64,000 bases of DNA from Acanthornis magna (GCA_036785705.1 JAWUZG010000135.1:2480001-2544000), one strand, 5' to 3'. Positions 24,395 to 38,060 are shown, counted from the first letter of the stretch. A program made the numbers and translations. Notes: generated by a model not told the origin, from the letters alone.

Positions 24395-26560
24395 AAATAA
24401 ATGGTTTAAGGCATCTCAGTATTTTCAATGAGGTATCAATTTGATCTCTTTTTAAGGCCAAGGCCTTGCTCCACTTACAGCAATATGAAGCAAAACTAGT
24501 TCCTGATATTTTGTGGACAGTCTGTAACAGGGATCACTGATCTGCTTTTTCCTTAAAAAAACATGACTTCTATTATATGCATCTATTTTCAGAGGCTTAC
24601 CATAAGTAGGTAGTGATTGCAAATAGTTATTCAGAACACAAGAGAGCAATATTCAAAAGAAGCTAGTTTGTTTTTAATTTTTTGGCTCTTAGGGAATCAA
24701 CAAACCTTTAGCTGAATGCAGTATTCCTGTGCTGAATCAGAAGTGTATAAAGCAAAACAGAAATTACCAAACCAAATATTAACGTGACATAACTATTTAT
24801 GGTTTCAATTTTAGGATATCAATCTAACCAGCAAATCCACAAAGTAAGCCCTTTCAGCAGCCTAAAATGAAAAGAAACTGCTGTGACAGTGGCAGCAGTG
24901 TCCCAAGACTGTGAGTATGAAAACAAACAGCCCATCATGGCCTGCCAGCAAGCAGCCAGCAGCCTCTGTGCTCCCTTCATGGTCAGGAGTACCTTTAGCT
25001 GCCTGCACATGCCAAGGGATGCCACCCGTATTTTCACCTTAGCACTCAAGGCAGCAGCTGTGACCACACACTTTCACGTGAAGGAGGCCTGAGTCTATCT
25101 CTTGCCCATGCAAAAGTTAACAGAGCAAAAATCTTCCTGTTATTACTGCTCCTCCTGCTTGCTCCCCTTCTCTTCCTTTGAAATTTTGCTGTTATGAACC
25201 TGTTATCATCAGAGCCCATTTGCCACTTGTTATTGTTTTCCTCAGTGGATTTATGTAGCTCTAAGGAGCTGTAGGCAAAGGTATCTCTGCAAGAAATTGT
25301 TTAAACTGAATGCTGCTTTCTTGAACAAATAATGCTCCATTCTACTTCCTTCTCAAAAGCAAGGTGGGAGGTTACATCTTCTGTAGAAAAACCCCACAAC
25401 AATCTGCAATCTGAACTAACACAATTCTGCTGATTTCAGGAGCCAGGCAAGGCAGAGTATGTCCTTTGGGTTTCACAAGTTTGCCATGTACAATGAAACC
25501 AGTTTCTCTCAAGGATAATTACTGCCATTTCATTCAACTTGAAGTCATCCTCCATAATAAAATTCTCACGCTGGGTTTTTCTTTTAAAAAACCACACAAA
25601 CAAAATTAATTAAGTACTGGACAGCAACCACACTGAGTATTCAAATTATGTAGGTATAAATTATAATTCAATGTCTAACATGGTCCTGTAGGACTAGTCA
25701 TGAACTTGCACTTTTGTGAGGCAACCTGGGTTGTAATTTTCTTCATGTTCTTTAAGATTATTCTAGAGCCTTGTATGTGGTCTACATTATTGTGTCTTGA
25801 TCTATTGGCAGCAAACAAGTGCTTACGCAGAATGCTGTATTTCTTGGAGAGTCTGTTAAAAATGCTTTCCTTGATTAGTCTGTATTCATGTCAGTTTGCA
25901 CATTGAACACAAGAAGAAATCTAGAGAAATTTGAGGGGGAAGTGAACTAGATTTGTTCATTCTTCTGATGAGGTTAAGGGAAGACCATGGTCTTTAACTG
26001 AACTAAAAGTAGATTTACACCACCAAATCCACCCCTGCATAGAAGCTTTCCTTCAGCTAAGTTTACTGGACTGAGACAATAACCGGAATCAAATCATGTC
26101 TTTCACACAAGACTAAAAGCTGCCTTAAATGTCCAAGTAGATCCAGTGATCACTGGAGGAAATGAGCATGGGACTGTCACTGGGCTCATTTCCACAAGCT
26201 CTTTCAGAAAGCCTCAAAAGTCCTTCTCTGAATTTCTGTAGATCTTCCTCTTCCCTCCAGTTCCATTTACATGTTCCTAATGCTCAGCAATCATTTTTTC
26301 ACTTACAAACAACCAGTTCTTAACTTATAAAAAATAACACTTTATTTCAGAGTAATTGCAGCATCCATCATCTAGCTCATAAACTGAGAGCTGGAGCCAC
26401 ATGGTCATTTAGTTAATGGCTTCAAATAATGAGAACTAAACAACAAAAAACCACATCAAAACAAAAAATAAATTATATTAAAGAAACTTTTCATGTTTTG
26501 CCAGAGTTTTCTTCCCTGACTTAAATTAAAATTTGCAGATATGAAGAGTCTGGCTTGGGG
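24395..26560. other. Unique non-coding DNA
   Basis: No gene is supported. Overlapping frames on both strands at 24.82-25.09 kb are not recognisable. A minus-strand donor CTTATG|GTAAGCC near 24600 has no convincing upstream acceptor. Confidence 0.5.
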
Positions 26561-26570
26561 CTGGCATCCA

Positions 26571-26639
26571 AGATATACAGTATCTTAAAAAAAAAAAAAA
26601 TCATGCAAGATATACAGTACCTTAAAAAAAAAAAAATCA
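26571..26639. repeat. 37-bp duplication ending in poly(A)
   Basis: AGATATACAGTATCTT plus about 14 A at 26571 is repeated at 26608 as AGATATACAGTACCTT plus about 13 A. A single substitution separates the unique parts. Two tandem copies that each end in an A-run could be slippage, or the scar of a small poly(A)-tailed insertion. Confidence 0.85.
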
Positions 26640-27539
26640 AAGATGCATTCCTTTTTCTCAGTAAGAAATCCTTCTAGACCACATTTTTCTCATGGTACAG
26701 AAATTCAGCCAGCGTCCCTTACTTGGACTAAAATTGTCAAATAGTATGTGAAGTAATTGAAACTTTCACAAGTATGTGGAAACTATTTAAGATGTCTAAT
26801 GGAGATGTTGGAAGACCAATTATGATGATTTCTCCCCATAGAAGAGACTTGGAATCTAACATGAAAATACTTTCTTAACACACATCACACTGCTTTCTCA
26901 CAAACCAAACACTTCTTGTTCAAAAGCGCAATAAATTGTATCCAAAACTATAGATAGTAGAGTGGTCATGCTAGTCAGTGAAATAAAGAGGGCAGAAAAT
27001 TGTGTATTCAGAAGAAAAGTATTACAGAATTTCATACATCAACCTAAATATATCTACATCATCTCTGCATTAAGAATAAAACACCAATTTCTGCTTCACT
27101 ACTGAGTCTTTCCTTTTCTTTAGAAGAGTAGGAGTATATACATCTATACATATATTACATTTACATACAAATGGAGGGTTTTTTCCTAAAAGCACTACTA
27201 AGTATCTTAGGAGGCTATCAAAATAAAAATAACAGGATGGACTTTATCAGTAGGCTTTTATAGGCTAAGCTCCACTCAAAGAGGAAGTTAACACGCTCAG
27301 CAAACTTTCAGGCAGCTCTGAGCTAGGCAGAGTTGCTGACAGGATAAGGGCCAGAGCCTGTCCAAAAGACTTCAGTAAATTTGGGAGCTAACCAACAGAC
27401 ATGTCACAACCTTCAACAGGGAAAACCACAGAATTCTGCAACGAGAGCGGAATAACCCCATGCATTGACTGAAACCTTACCAAGCAGCAGCCCTAAGAAC
27501 ATGCCTGTGATGTTTCAGTGGACACCACACTGCAGAAGT

Positions 27540-28085
27540 GAGCCCTCACTGTGAGCAAAATAAATTGCACGCTGAACTGCATCTGGAGGAGTGTGGCAGC
27601 AGAATAGGGGAGGCTGGTGCTCAGACAGCCTGGGGAGACCTTCAGTTCAAGAGGGATGCAGAGAAAACAGAAAAGGTTCAACAAAGGTCCATACCCTGCG
27701 TAGAGATGCTGAAGGAGCTGGGCCTGGTAAGTTTGGTAAAGAAGAAACCACAGAGGTGTTTAATATCTGCTTACAACTATTGGAAGGGCAGTTCCTTGGA
27801 CACCACTGGCAAACTCCTCTTGGTAGTGTCAGACAGCATAAAAAGGAAAACAACCACACAAAGCTGTTTTAGAGATTGAAGTTGGACAGCTGGAAAAAAA
27901 TTTCCCTAGCAGCACTGGAATAGGTCATCAAACAGGCCGAGAGATTCTGTCCTTAGAAGGTTCATCCAGACAAAGCAATGGCTGATCCAGTCCTTGGTTT
28001 CAATAGCCCTCTTCCAAGTGGTAGAACCTTGGAGTATTGGAGGACTAGAACCAATTAGCCCTTGAAGGGCCTTCAAGATGGCATT
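27540..28085 (+). mobile_element. Old CR1 LINE fragment (ORF2 C-terminus and 3' UTR)
   Basis: The frame that is open from 27538 to 27879 matches the end of CR1 ORF2. It has KELGLVSLVKKKPQRCLISA where CR1 usually reads RELGLFSLEKRRLRGDLI, followed by YNYWKGS and VSDSIKRKT (compare YLKGG and PSDRTRGN). After 27870 the DNA follows the CR1 3' region in diverged form: GATTGAAGTTGGACAGCTGG, then a broken copy of the GGACTAGA...CCTTGAAGGGCC motif at 28040-28075. The 5' part is missing and the ATTCTATG octamers are not recognisable. Divergence is greater than in the 23-24.4 kb copy, so it belongs to an older subfamily. Confidence 0.75.
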
Positions 28086-31000
28086 TTTATCATTCCCCAA
28101 AAATAGTAAAGTTACAAACTATCCTTCCATTCACAATCTACTATTTTACTGATCAGGTACTGTAAATGTTGATTTTTTTTCCTTTATTTCTACTAGATTT
28201 TTTCCATGCAATACATGTATTCACAGAACCCAATATCTCAGGGCTTCTTTACACTATTACAAAAAGCTGTTCTTAAACATGACCACATGTGCATCTGCCT
28301 AATCTGAAGATCATTTACAAGACCTATATCACAATGTTAATTCTTTTATTTCTTGCTTAATTAAGTACTGTTTCTATCCCTGTACAATATTTGGATTTTA
28401 TAAGAGAGCTACATTGTTATACGTTCACTGGCATCACAAACTGGACATTAAGTACAGCTGAGGGAGATTGAAAAGAGTGCTGAAAATGCATCAGCCAGGC
28501 AGCATCACCTCCAAAAATAATGTCATCATTCTCATTATAACCTCTGTACTTGCTTAGAATGAACTGATGAACTTGCACCAAAGTGCTGCATACAAAAAGG
28601 GGGCATAACATTCAGGAAATAGAGGTCACTAAAAACCACTTTGTTCAATGAAATTCAAAAGTTTCAATCAGTGACAAAGTTTCTTTCTTAAAAGGTAGTT
28701 CCTTCCTTAAATCTCTAACCAGGTAATGATGTGTCAGTATTCAAACTAGACACAAATGGCAGCCTTCATCTCCAAAAGAGAGCATATGTGCCAGTTACAG
28801 GCAATTTTTGTATGGCCTTGTAAAGATGAAAGGCAGATGCTTGGGGAAAAGCAGCAGAAAGCCCATCACAGTAACCTCAAGGCATAATGACTCCCTGAGA
28901 TCCTCAAGGACTCGGAGCTGGGAGGAGGCTGGGGAATGGGCGCTCACCCCGCACTGCTGAGCCGCTGGCCACTAGCTCTGCCCCAAGGGTGCCACTCCCC
29001 AGCCCCAGTGGGGCCCAGCCTTGCCCTTTCCTCCCCACACATTTGGGGGGCTGCATCCTCCTCATACACTTCTCTGGAGGCAGGAATCACTGCTGCCTTG
29101 GCAGCCTGTTTCTCATTAACAACCTGGTTTTGTTTGCAAATAAGTGCAAGGTATTGTTTGAAGATGCAGCCTTTGCTACCTTTTGCTGCCTTGGCCATCA
29201 CATACCCCGTGGGCTATCAGGGTTCTTCCAGAGAGCCACCCAAGTCCAGTACCACCAGGGAAAGGGAAGAGATCCTATGTTAAGTTGTCCTGGAAAGAAA
29301 GTCTGTATCTCTTCAGTGGGTCACTAAGCATCCTAACTTCAAAATGAAAAATAACAAATGGAGAAATCAACCAGCACTTATTTAGAAATCGCTGCAGTAC
29401 GGAAAATGAAGAAAAGCAGCAACAGCAGCAACCCTCCCCCCACACAGAGGAAAGCTGGAAGGCTGAGGATGTCCTTGGATGCTTTCCAATAACAGGCAGG
29501 CACACTTCATGCTGCTGCAGCTACATAAAGGTGCTTGCTTGCGAATTCAGCAAGTGTGTTGCCATCAATAAACTGTTTTAAATAAGAAGCTTTGATGCAA
29601 ATAGTTTGCTCTGATCTTTAGTTAGTGAAAGGAAAAAGTGTCTTACAGCAGCAAAGAGAATCTCTCTGCAGCAGATCACAAGTACATCATATACAAATAC
29701 ACGCCTTTTAACCACTTTCAATACTTCTTTGCCAATTTGAACTTCTAGCACAATGTAATCCAAATAAATTGAGATCAGAATAACCATCTGATTTCACATG
29801 CAACACATACTATAATTATTTTTATATACTATAAGCATAAAGGTTAATTTAAAATAAACTGCTAGTGCCTATCTAAAATTATTAATGGAAAATATTCAAA
29901 AATTGTTTAACATTTGTCTATCTAAATACTTGAAATATTACTGAGGGTTAGCATGATTGACACCACTTTAAATACCCGGAACAGCACTCACTACTTTCTA
30001 GGCCCCCAACACTTGTGTTCAGATGCAAGTGCTGGCTCCTCGGTGCTTGTGCCAATGGAGACCCTTGAGGAAGAGAAACTTAAATATTCTGGGGCAAAAC
30101 GTCGTCAGTGCAGAACAGAGGAAAACGGAGAAGTTTATCTCCACAGCACCCCAGAGAGTCCCTGTGGCTTGGGCAGGGGACAGAAACACATTCAGGCATT
30201 AGTTTCCCAAAACATACTTTTTTTTGTTCATTAAAGCTGATATGGAAAATTTGTTAGGAGTACAGCGGGAGCAGGTTAGACCAAGGCTTGAATAATTTCC
30301 TAGCTGATGCAGGTATAACTCATCCTGCAGGTATGGAGTTCCTTCTATCAAACAGGTAGAGAAGTGAGACAGAAATCCCATAAACGTCACCCCAAATTGT
30401 CAGCTCAGAAATAGAGAATAAAAACACATGCATGAAACAAGTCTTTCCAACAGATCAACAGATCAAGTCCCCAACAGCAGCAGCCTATTCCACGATACAT
30501 TTTGTTCTCATGTACAGTACCATAAAACTGCTGTTCACATTACTGCAGTGGTTTCCCCCATTAGCTTATGATTGCCGTGGGAATCAAAATCCATTTGAGG
30601 GGTTATGGGGAAATGCTGAGGCTCGTGCAAACAAGGAAGAGCAAGCATTACTATAAATGCCTACAATACATAAACACAATTACAGTTTGGAAGTTAAAGA
30701 ACTGAATTAAGAGTGCTATCTGGCCAGAGAAAGCTGATTAAAGGCAATGGAGATCAAGAAAGTGAGATTACATCTAATTAGTTCACAAAAAAAAAAAGAA
30801 AAAACAACTCCTCCAATTCTAAGGCTGATTAATTAATTAAAATTAGAAAAATATTTGCTACTGAAATGGAAACCACAATATTTAATGTAATGGTAGCTCA
30901 TCTTTAGAATGAATTTTAGAATTAGAAGTAGATTAAATTTAGAATGTAGAACTAGCTCACCCATATAAAGCAGACTTTAATAGTCATCTTTGAGAAAGGA

Positions 31001-31621
31001 CCATAGATTACTAAGTACAGAAAAATACCTGACACAGTATATACCACAAGTCTTTCCGTTACTTTTCTCCATCATACGTATCCTGTATACTTTATGCGAA
31101 GTAATGCTCTGGCTAATCATGGAGTTCATTTCATACAGATCCTATACTTTTGAAAGAATGAGGAAATGTCTTAGCACCTCTAAGCTAGTCCTTAGAAAAA
31201 TGACCTTTAAGAAAAAATAATTTAAAAAAAGAGAAAATAGCCTTTCAAAAAGAAGTTTTAAAATTGATTGCCTTCAGAAATCAAATCTTTCCTTTTCCAA
31301 AAGAAACATGAGCAATGGAGTAAGTTAAAGTGGAGAATGTATCTCAAATGTTAAAATCTAATGCACTATGTCAAACTACAGCATCTTGAGGCGATAATTT
31401 TACATGGGAATAACAATATACTCATATTTTCCAGGCATCCCAAGGTGTGTCAAAGAGATCAGATGAACAAATCAGGATCAGCTGTCAGGACAGAGTCCAG
31501 AAATAGCATCTCCCAAGTTCCAAGTCAGAGCTGGGTTCCCAAGCTGAGTTATGCACGTTTATGCATATCTGGAAATTAAGGCAAATTTACTGCTCAGGTA
31601 TGTTGAATCCATGTCTCTGGA

Positions 31622-31670
31622 AACCCAGAACCACAGAATGAGTTTGGGCCAGGAATAGCTCAGCATTCCC
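31622..31670 (-). mobile_element. Possible CR1 3'-end scrap
   Basis: ACCACAGAATGAGTTTGGGC followed by CTCAGCATTCCCTTGAAA resembles, in reverse complement, the terminal bases of a CR1 3' UTR. It is short and diverged, and chance similarity is possible. Confidence 0.2.
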
Positions 31671-31847
31671 TTGAAATTAATTACTGAATTCAATTGCTTT
31701 GCAGAGTCTGCTGGCAGATGTTGGTAATGTTTCAGAATTAAAAAGTAACAATTATAAATAAAATAATTCAGGGAAAATAGTAGATGAGATTTGCAGACAC
31801 TGATCCCACAAATGCACCATCAAATAGAACTGCTGGAAATAATATTA

Positions 31848-31886
31848 AGAAATAAATAAGGAAATAAAATAGGAAATAAAATTAAG
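31848..31886. repeat. AT-rich 12-bp direct repeat
   Basis: Two to three copies of GGAAATAAAAT(T/A) in tandem make a low-complexity repeat. Confidence 0.65.
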
Positions 31887-32650
31887 AATCTAAAAGTTGA
31901 TAGAAATAATTGGGAAGCTCCAGCTTCTTCTTGGTTTAGAGTCATAAAGAATATCTCCATCATGTCAAGACCAGTCAATGTCATTTTCCACAGGCCAAAA
32001 TAGCAGCTTCAGTAGGGCTAGAAAAAAATTAGTTAAAGAAGCCTTTCCATTTCCCAAAGCAGAATTGCTACAACCATACCTTCTCATTTTCTCAAAAGTT
32101 TTATATTTTTTCTTAATGTTTTATTAAAAATTCTCATTGATTTCTTACTAAGAAATACAATTTTGGCCAACGTGCACATCTCAGACATTATTTTAAAGAC
32201 ATTTCTGTAAAAGAAATCATGAGAAGTGTAATAAAAAAGAGGAAAGCATGTCTGTTATAAATCCAATGGAACAACAACTTTCAAATTTTAAAAAAATCAT
32301 GAAAATCTATTCTTTGGAAGGTTTTTAGCAAGTCTAAAGAACATAATTTATAAGGAATCTTCACAGTCACAGTCAATTTAACAGAAGCTCCACCTAGACC
32401 AAAAATTAATAGCATCACACAAACCTTCCATTTTTATCTCCATTTCTTTCACTGGGTTTCCTTGGCCAGACAGGACCCTTAACCAGCTTCAGCTCACTTC
32501 TAGGTATAGTTGTGTTTGCAATGAGCCACACAGGGACCCCTCCTGTGAAGCCTGAACTCTGCAAGCTGGGCATTGGCTGGGTTTTTTCCAAATTCTTGTT
32601 TGAAAATTAAAATGATATTCACCCTTGATATTCTTGATGATTAGATACTC

Positions 32651-32694
32651 TGTGTGTATATATATTTATATATATATATTTACATACACATATA
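32651..32694. repeat. (TG)/(TA) microsatellite
   Basis: TGTGTGTATATATATTTATATATATATATTT-type sequence forms a compound dinucleotide repeat of 44 bases, probably length-polymorphic. Confidence 0.85.
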
Positions 32695-34048
32695 GTCCTG
32701 GGTGCATGGCAATCATTCGCACACACAAACAATGGATATTCAATGCAAATGTGAAACTGCAAATGCACAAATTGTTTCTTAATACTCATCTTCCCATCAA
32801 TGAATATAATATAAATGATAATAATAAATATAAATTAATACTAAATTAATACTGAGTACTTGAAATATTTCTACACGCACTAACAGTCTCTAGGATTAAC
32901 ACCAAATTTGACCAGAGGATAATAGTCATAACAACTCTCACCAGCAGTAGCCTCTTTCTGTCATTTTTAACATCCAAAGGGTAAAGAAAAACTAATCTGA
33001 GCCAGGGTTTCTTTCTGTATGCTACAGATAGTCATCCCTGGCATCAGCAGACTGAGTCCAGGCTTCACATTGATTTTCTTTTTTCCTCATGTATACAGTG
33101 AAATTGAAGACCTATGCATTTCTGTTAAATGAGGTTCTGCCTTAGCTAATAGCAAACTATGACAATGGTCTGCAAAGAATTGGGGAAAAGGAAGAAGTCT
33201 TTCAAAAAAATTCACCACCAGCAGCTGTAAATTCATAACTGTCAATAAAATTGCTGAGGTTTTCATATGCACATTAACAGCATGCTTCAGTGTAAAATGG
33301 GATTCTTAATTCTTTCCACAGAGCATTAAATCATATTTAAGATAAAAGGAATCCTCAATCAGCTACTGACAGGGTCCCTCCCTATCAAAAACACTCTGCT
33401 CCCTATGTTTGTACTTTGTTGACTTCAACAACAATCTAATTGCAAAAATTCTTCTCAAAGTATAATATAAAACAATAGGGTGCAATTGCACAACATATGT
33501 TGCTCTTCATTTACTCTAAGCACAATTCCAGGAGCCTAATGTGTTTTCTTGTAATGCCAGTAAAATGTATTTCAAAAGGAAGGTCACAAGTGGAAGGTGG
33601 TGCAGGACAGGCCTTCAAGCTGCATGGGAAATGTTTTCTGTTTGCTTCATACTCCATGAGAGAGCACCCTACACCCTGTGACGATGGAATGATGAAGTGG
33701 CTCCCAACAGTCTGTCAGGACTCTCTCGGGATACCAGTGGTGATACCTGCGCCTCCAGACAACTGGTGTTACCAAAATGTTTCTCAATTCCCAAATCCCA
33801 CTGGGCACCAAGGGCACCTTCTTACCCTTGCACACATTTCAGCCCATCCCTCAAAAGTAACATGAATTGTACCAGACAAAATCTGGCCCTCTGGTATCTC
33901 GTTCCTTAAGAGATTAATAAAAGTGACATGCAGAGGGTCTCCAACAACATGTCCACCCATCCTTCTCTTAACTTCACTGTCAGTGCAAACTAGCTAAGGC
34001 ACTAGGGCGGCACAGGAGCTGTGAGTATTTAACCCACGACTTGTTGCT

Positions 34049-34063
34049 AAAAAAAAAAAAAAA
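34049..34063. repeat. Poly(A) run
   Basis: Fifteen A in a row. No recognisable element precedes it, so there is no support for a processed pseudogene. Confidence 0.8.
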
Positions 34064-36965
34064 TTGTTAAAGTCCAAAACCTCTGTCACTAGGACAATAT
34101 AGCACTTGCATTTATTTTATATTATTATTAATTATTTCTTCATAACCATGGGACTTCCTTTCGGTAGGAATTTGACTGTGACTCGCAGTGTCTTTATCAG
34201 AACTCTGTGCTGGCTGCCCTGCTATGTGTTTACCAGCCCTCTGCCATCCCTCTGCTCCCAGGTCTCCCATGAGCACTGTCACCCAGACCAAGGGGCTTTC
34301 TAGAACGCGACCCTGGTATGCTCAGCTTGCCCTCTCCTCCTACTCAACTCAGTGTGCTGGCACAGCACAAGAGGGATGAAGCAGCAGGCATTCGGTTTCC
34401 CAACCTTCTCCAGAGCAAATGACATCTCGAGTGACCTGTTATTATTGAACTGGGTTTTAATGAAGTGCTGGTACTCCACACCATGACACAAAGAACATAT
34501 GTGGCTGCAAGTAATTAATTACATTCTTGAAGAACCTAATAAGAAACTCTCATGTTTAAAGCACTTTATGGCAACTGTTAATTTTTTCTCTCTAATTATC
34601 AGAGTAGCAATGGAGTAATGCACTTTTCACCTCCAACTTGCTTATTTTTCATTTCCTTCATCCAATAGCTTTGTTTATGCTAGCTATTGGTTCTGTGCAA
34701 TAACCAATCTTATTTCTCTTTTCAATTTTAAAATATAAAATACATCAAGGATGAAATCAAACAAAAAACTTTAATTTCATCAGAAAATTTTTTTTTTCAC
34801 AGAAATGTCTGCTATAGGAAATTCACACTATTTTGTTTTCACATTTCCAAAGAGAATGGATTTTAGTATTGTGACTCTCTCAGGGGTCTGTCTTCAGGTG
34901 CTGAAGATGCTAAGCAGAGACACATCACCTTGAAGAAGTGATGAGCACCTCCTGTTGAGCACTGAAAATCAGTGGTGGTGTGCAAACCCGAAACTATTGA
35001 CAATTCAGACTTTTTTACACTAACTTCAGGAAGCTACATTCTGATTCCATGCAAAATAGAAATATGTTTTTTCATCATGCTGACCTGTTTGACAAGTACG
35101 GACAGCCCTATGTGTTAAAGAGGAATCTACACAGAAATCAGAGGAACCAGGATCTGAGAAACAGCTTTGCTCTTCCGTGCTGGACCACAAGCAACTCTGA
35201 AACCATTGACCTTCTTCAGTAGCCTGACCCAAAACCACTGTCCAGCAGCAGAATTTCAATACCAGGCCCTAACTGCTGAAGGAATATTGTTCATGCTGAT
35301 ATGAAGTTTCACATTGATCAAATGTAATAAACCCCCATTTAATCTTTCACTAATTTTAATATACTGAAAACTACTGCAAAGAACTTGCTGCTTGCTGTTA
35401 TTGTAGAACAGAGTTATTGTGTGAAGAAATGAAGAAAGCACCCACACACTGAGATGACCTTTCTGAATACTTCTTTATGGTTGGTCTGAATGTTATTTTT
35501 CAAAGCCAAACTAATCTTAAACCTTTATTTTATGCAGCTGAAAATTGTCCAAAGCAGGAAAAAAGAAACTCTGAGGATACTAATCCATATGCCCCTAAAT
35601 TTATACCTTTCCCAAATGAAAGAAAACCAACCATTCCCTATAAGTACATACAATTAATATCTACATAATAAAACATAACCAATTTCAGGAAAAAGCAATT
35701 ATTCCAGGAATTCTTAAAATTATTTCCAACATTACAGCAGCTCCATATATCTCTGCTTTTAGCTGCTGAAGTGGAGTCACGACACCTGCCTCAGCAGACG
35801 GCCGTGCACGCACTGCAGAGCCACAGGCACCGGCTTGGCTTGTTAATGTGCACTGAGGCTGCTGCTGCTCGGAAGAGGACAGCCACCTCAAGAGCAATTA
35901 TTTTGTCTTTTAGCACTCCTGTTGCAGTAGCTGCAGCCAAAGCACTTAAAATGCCATCTATTTGCTGCCATCTACAAGTGTCAGGATAGAACTAGAGAAG
36001 CACAGACACCTGTGGTAAATAGGCTTGCCTTTGCAAGCCTAATGGGAGGATGAAAGCCTTGTTTTTTGGGAAAATTAACCTGATGAGTTCTGCTAGTTTG
36101 TCCCTTGAAACACAACTCACAGGTGAAATAGTGCATCCTCAGAAATGAGGAGCATAATGATGCTTTATTGCTTGAGAAAGCCACATGCCTCTAGAGAATT
36201 TGTGTCATCATATACCAGGAGTAAGGCTGATGGAACTGGCTTTAGGCTCTAATAAAGGAGGTGGGAAAGAGATGAAAAAACACCATGACAAAACACCATG
36301 ACCATGTTACTTGTTGAGATTAATCTGAATCAAAATGTGTTCACAGTTATAATTTCTTCTACAACTGGAAAAAACTGCCAGTAAGAACAGCATGATTTTA
36401 CTTTCCAATGCCACTGTAATTCTTATTCCTATCAAAGGAGGCTGAAAAAATTGACAAGTTATTTCATTAGGAAATGCAGTTAATTTACAGGCAGGGTAAT
36501 TTTCCCCCTACAAAATTGTATAATGAGCTTTAAACTCACTAAATAAAGGGTCTCTTCTCTGAGTGATTATGCTTCATTTACACAGGAATTAGTGGTGACT
36601 GGACCTCCTTTCAGAGTAGCTTTAAAAGAGTTACATTACAAAAAAACGTCAACAGCTTTGAAAAATATCCTAACAGTCGACGGACTAAAAAACACTTCTC
36701 AGTGCAGCACTGCATACATACATTGTCTTCATAAATATCTTTCAAAGGATAAGCACATAGCCGTTAAATCACATACCAGAATCCAGCAAATCTCTAATAC
36801 TGCTTTCTTATTACATTACTCACTTAGGCATTATGCTGATTGAATGTATAGAAAAGCCTAAAAAAACAGATGGACAAGAATGTGAAGGAACAATACTTTC
36901 CTCTTCAAAAATTGCCCTCACTCTATTCAATGCTAACTATTTATTTATTATATTTATTATGATTT

Positions 36966-36998
36966 GTTATTATTGTTGTTATTATTATTATTATTTTA
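36966..36998. repeat. (TTA/TTG)n microsatellite
   Basis: A trinucleotide run of TTATTATTGTTGTTATTATT type over 33 bases. Confidence 0.85.
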
Positions 36999-37424
36999 TC
37001 GTGGATTTTTTTACTGATTAGTCTGTCTAAAGAATAGACCCTTTGGTTTATAGCCAATTCTTACCAAATGTAGTCTAGTTCAGTTTTCATATAATTAAGT
37101 GGTAGCTAGAAAACCCCAGCATCTCCAAAATGCACGCATTTTTGGATATTTACATAGAAACTAGGCAGTAGAAACCATTCCCAACAGCAGCATGTTTATG
37201 GTATCATGATGGTAGTAGATATGGCACATAAATAGTGTTTGTCCCTGGCAAGTTACTGAAAGTAATTAAAGTTCCTGTTACCTAGAGCAGTTGACCCTGA
37301 GGTTGTGGAAGTAGGAGAAATATATTTGGAAGTTTCAGTTAAAAATTTCACCTCCCTTTCTTCCTTCGTAGTGTAGGAAGTCCTAATCGTCTTTCCACTG
37401 TACCGCAGAAGTGAGATTCATAAT

Positions 37425-37515
37425 ATTTAAGGTCTGGAAGGGGCCATTTAATCATGAAGCCTGTCCTCCTTTATCATGGCATTTCGTGAGAGGTCTACGA
37501 TCACACAGAATCAGT
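37425..37515 (-). mobile_element. Ancient amniote CR1 3' end
   Basis: TTTAAGGTCTGGAAGGGGCC followed by ATTTAATCATGAAGCCTGTC resembles the reverse complement of the 3' end of the old CR1 lineage shared by turtles, crocodilians and birds, whose usual form is close to GGCCAGAAGGGACCATTA. It is short and strongly diverged. The orientation is minus. Confidence 0.5.
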
Positions 37516-37634
37516 GACATCTGTGCAAGTGCTTAACTAAATCTAAGCCAAAATATCCTGAGTCGGCACCACAGACCATCACAACAGCACAGTTAGCTTA
37601 CAGGGAATGGGGAGAAAATAATTTTAAAAGGAAA

Positions 37635-37690
37635 GGGGGGGGGGGGGAAGAAAAAAAGTATAAGAAAAAAAAAAGAGAAGTAGTAGTAGT
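37635..37690. repeat. 13-G run and purine-rich low-complexity tract
   Basis: Thirteen consecutive G at 37635-37647 are followed by A-rich sequence and (GTA)4. The plus strand is purine-only for long stretches. A run of this length could form intermolecular G-structures and is often miscounted in sequencing. Confidence 0.85.
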
Positions 37691-37719
37691 AAAAATGAAT
37701 CATGGGAATAATTGGGATG

Positions 37720-38060
37720 CAGTCCTCGGGAACGTGACACACCCATCGTGGATGGGGCACCGGCTCCCTTTGAGCAAAACCGGGACATCATTGCCATCCA
37801 CTGGGCAGGAGGGAGAATGCAGCGCGGGAGCGACACCGAGCACAGGGACAGCGGGCAGAGAAAGGGGCTGGCAGGAACGCCTGGAAAGCCTTCTCGACAT
37901 CCCTGCTTCACTTTCACCCTTCACACACCCACCCTGACATAGTCGGGCCTCCCTCGGAAGCCTGGAAGACAAGTCGGAAGGTGTGAAAGTGGATCTGGTA
38001 ACTAAAGCAGAAGCCAGCACGGTGCCATGAATACAGCCTGAGTACAGCTCTGCCACGAGG
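37720..38060. promoter_or_regulatory. CpG-rich, island-like patch
   Basis: I count 17 CpG dinucleotides between 37726 and 38057, while the surrounding DNA has very few per kilobase. Examples are GCAGCGCGGGAGCGACACCG (37819-37838) and AGTCGGGCC. GC content and CpG density are near the usual threshold for a small CpG island, so a promoter or alternative first exon is possible on either strand. No TATA box or clear first exon is visible. The minus-strand frame 37700-38056 (118 codons) resembles no protein. Alternatives are an unrecognised repeat or a locally unmethylated enhancer. Confidence 0.35.

Larger units (their letters stand above)
28090..37420. other. Unique non-coding DNA with microsatellites
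   Basis: No gene is supported. A GC-richer block at 28.92-29.06 kb has overlapping frames on both strands but no family match. A short stretch near 31622-31670 (ACCACAGAATGAGTTTGGGC) faintly resembles the reverse complement of a CR1 3' end. The segment 35740-35990 is richer in CpG and CTGCAG-type words than its surroundings and might be regulatory, but nothing decisive is visible. The simple repeats are listed separately. Confidence 0.5.

Noticed and set aside
34040..34063. Poly(A) run as the tail of a processed pseudogene
   Set aside because: No transcript-like sequence precedes it and no target duplication is seen.
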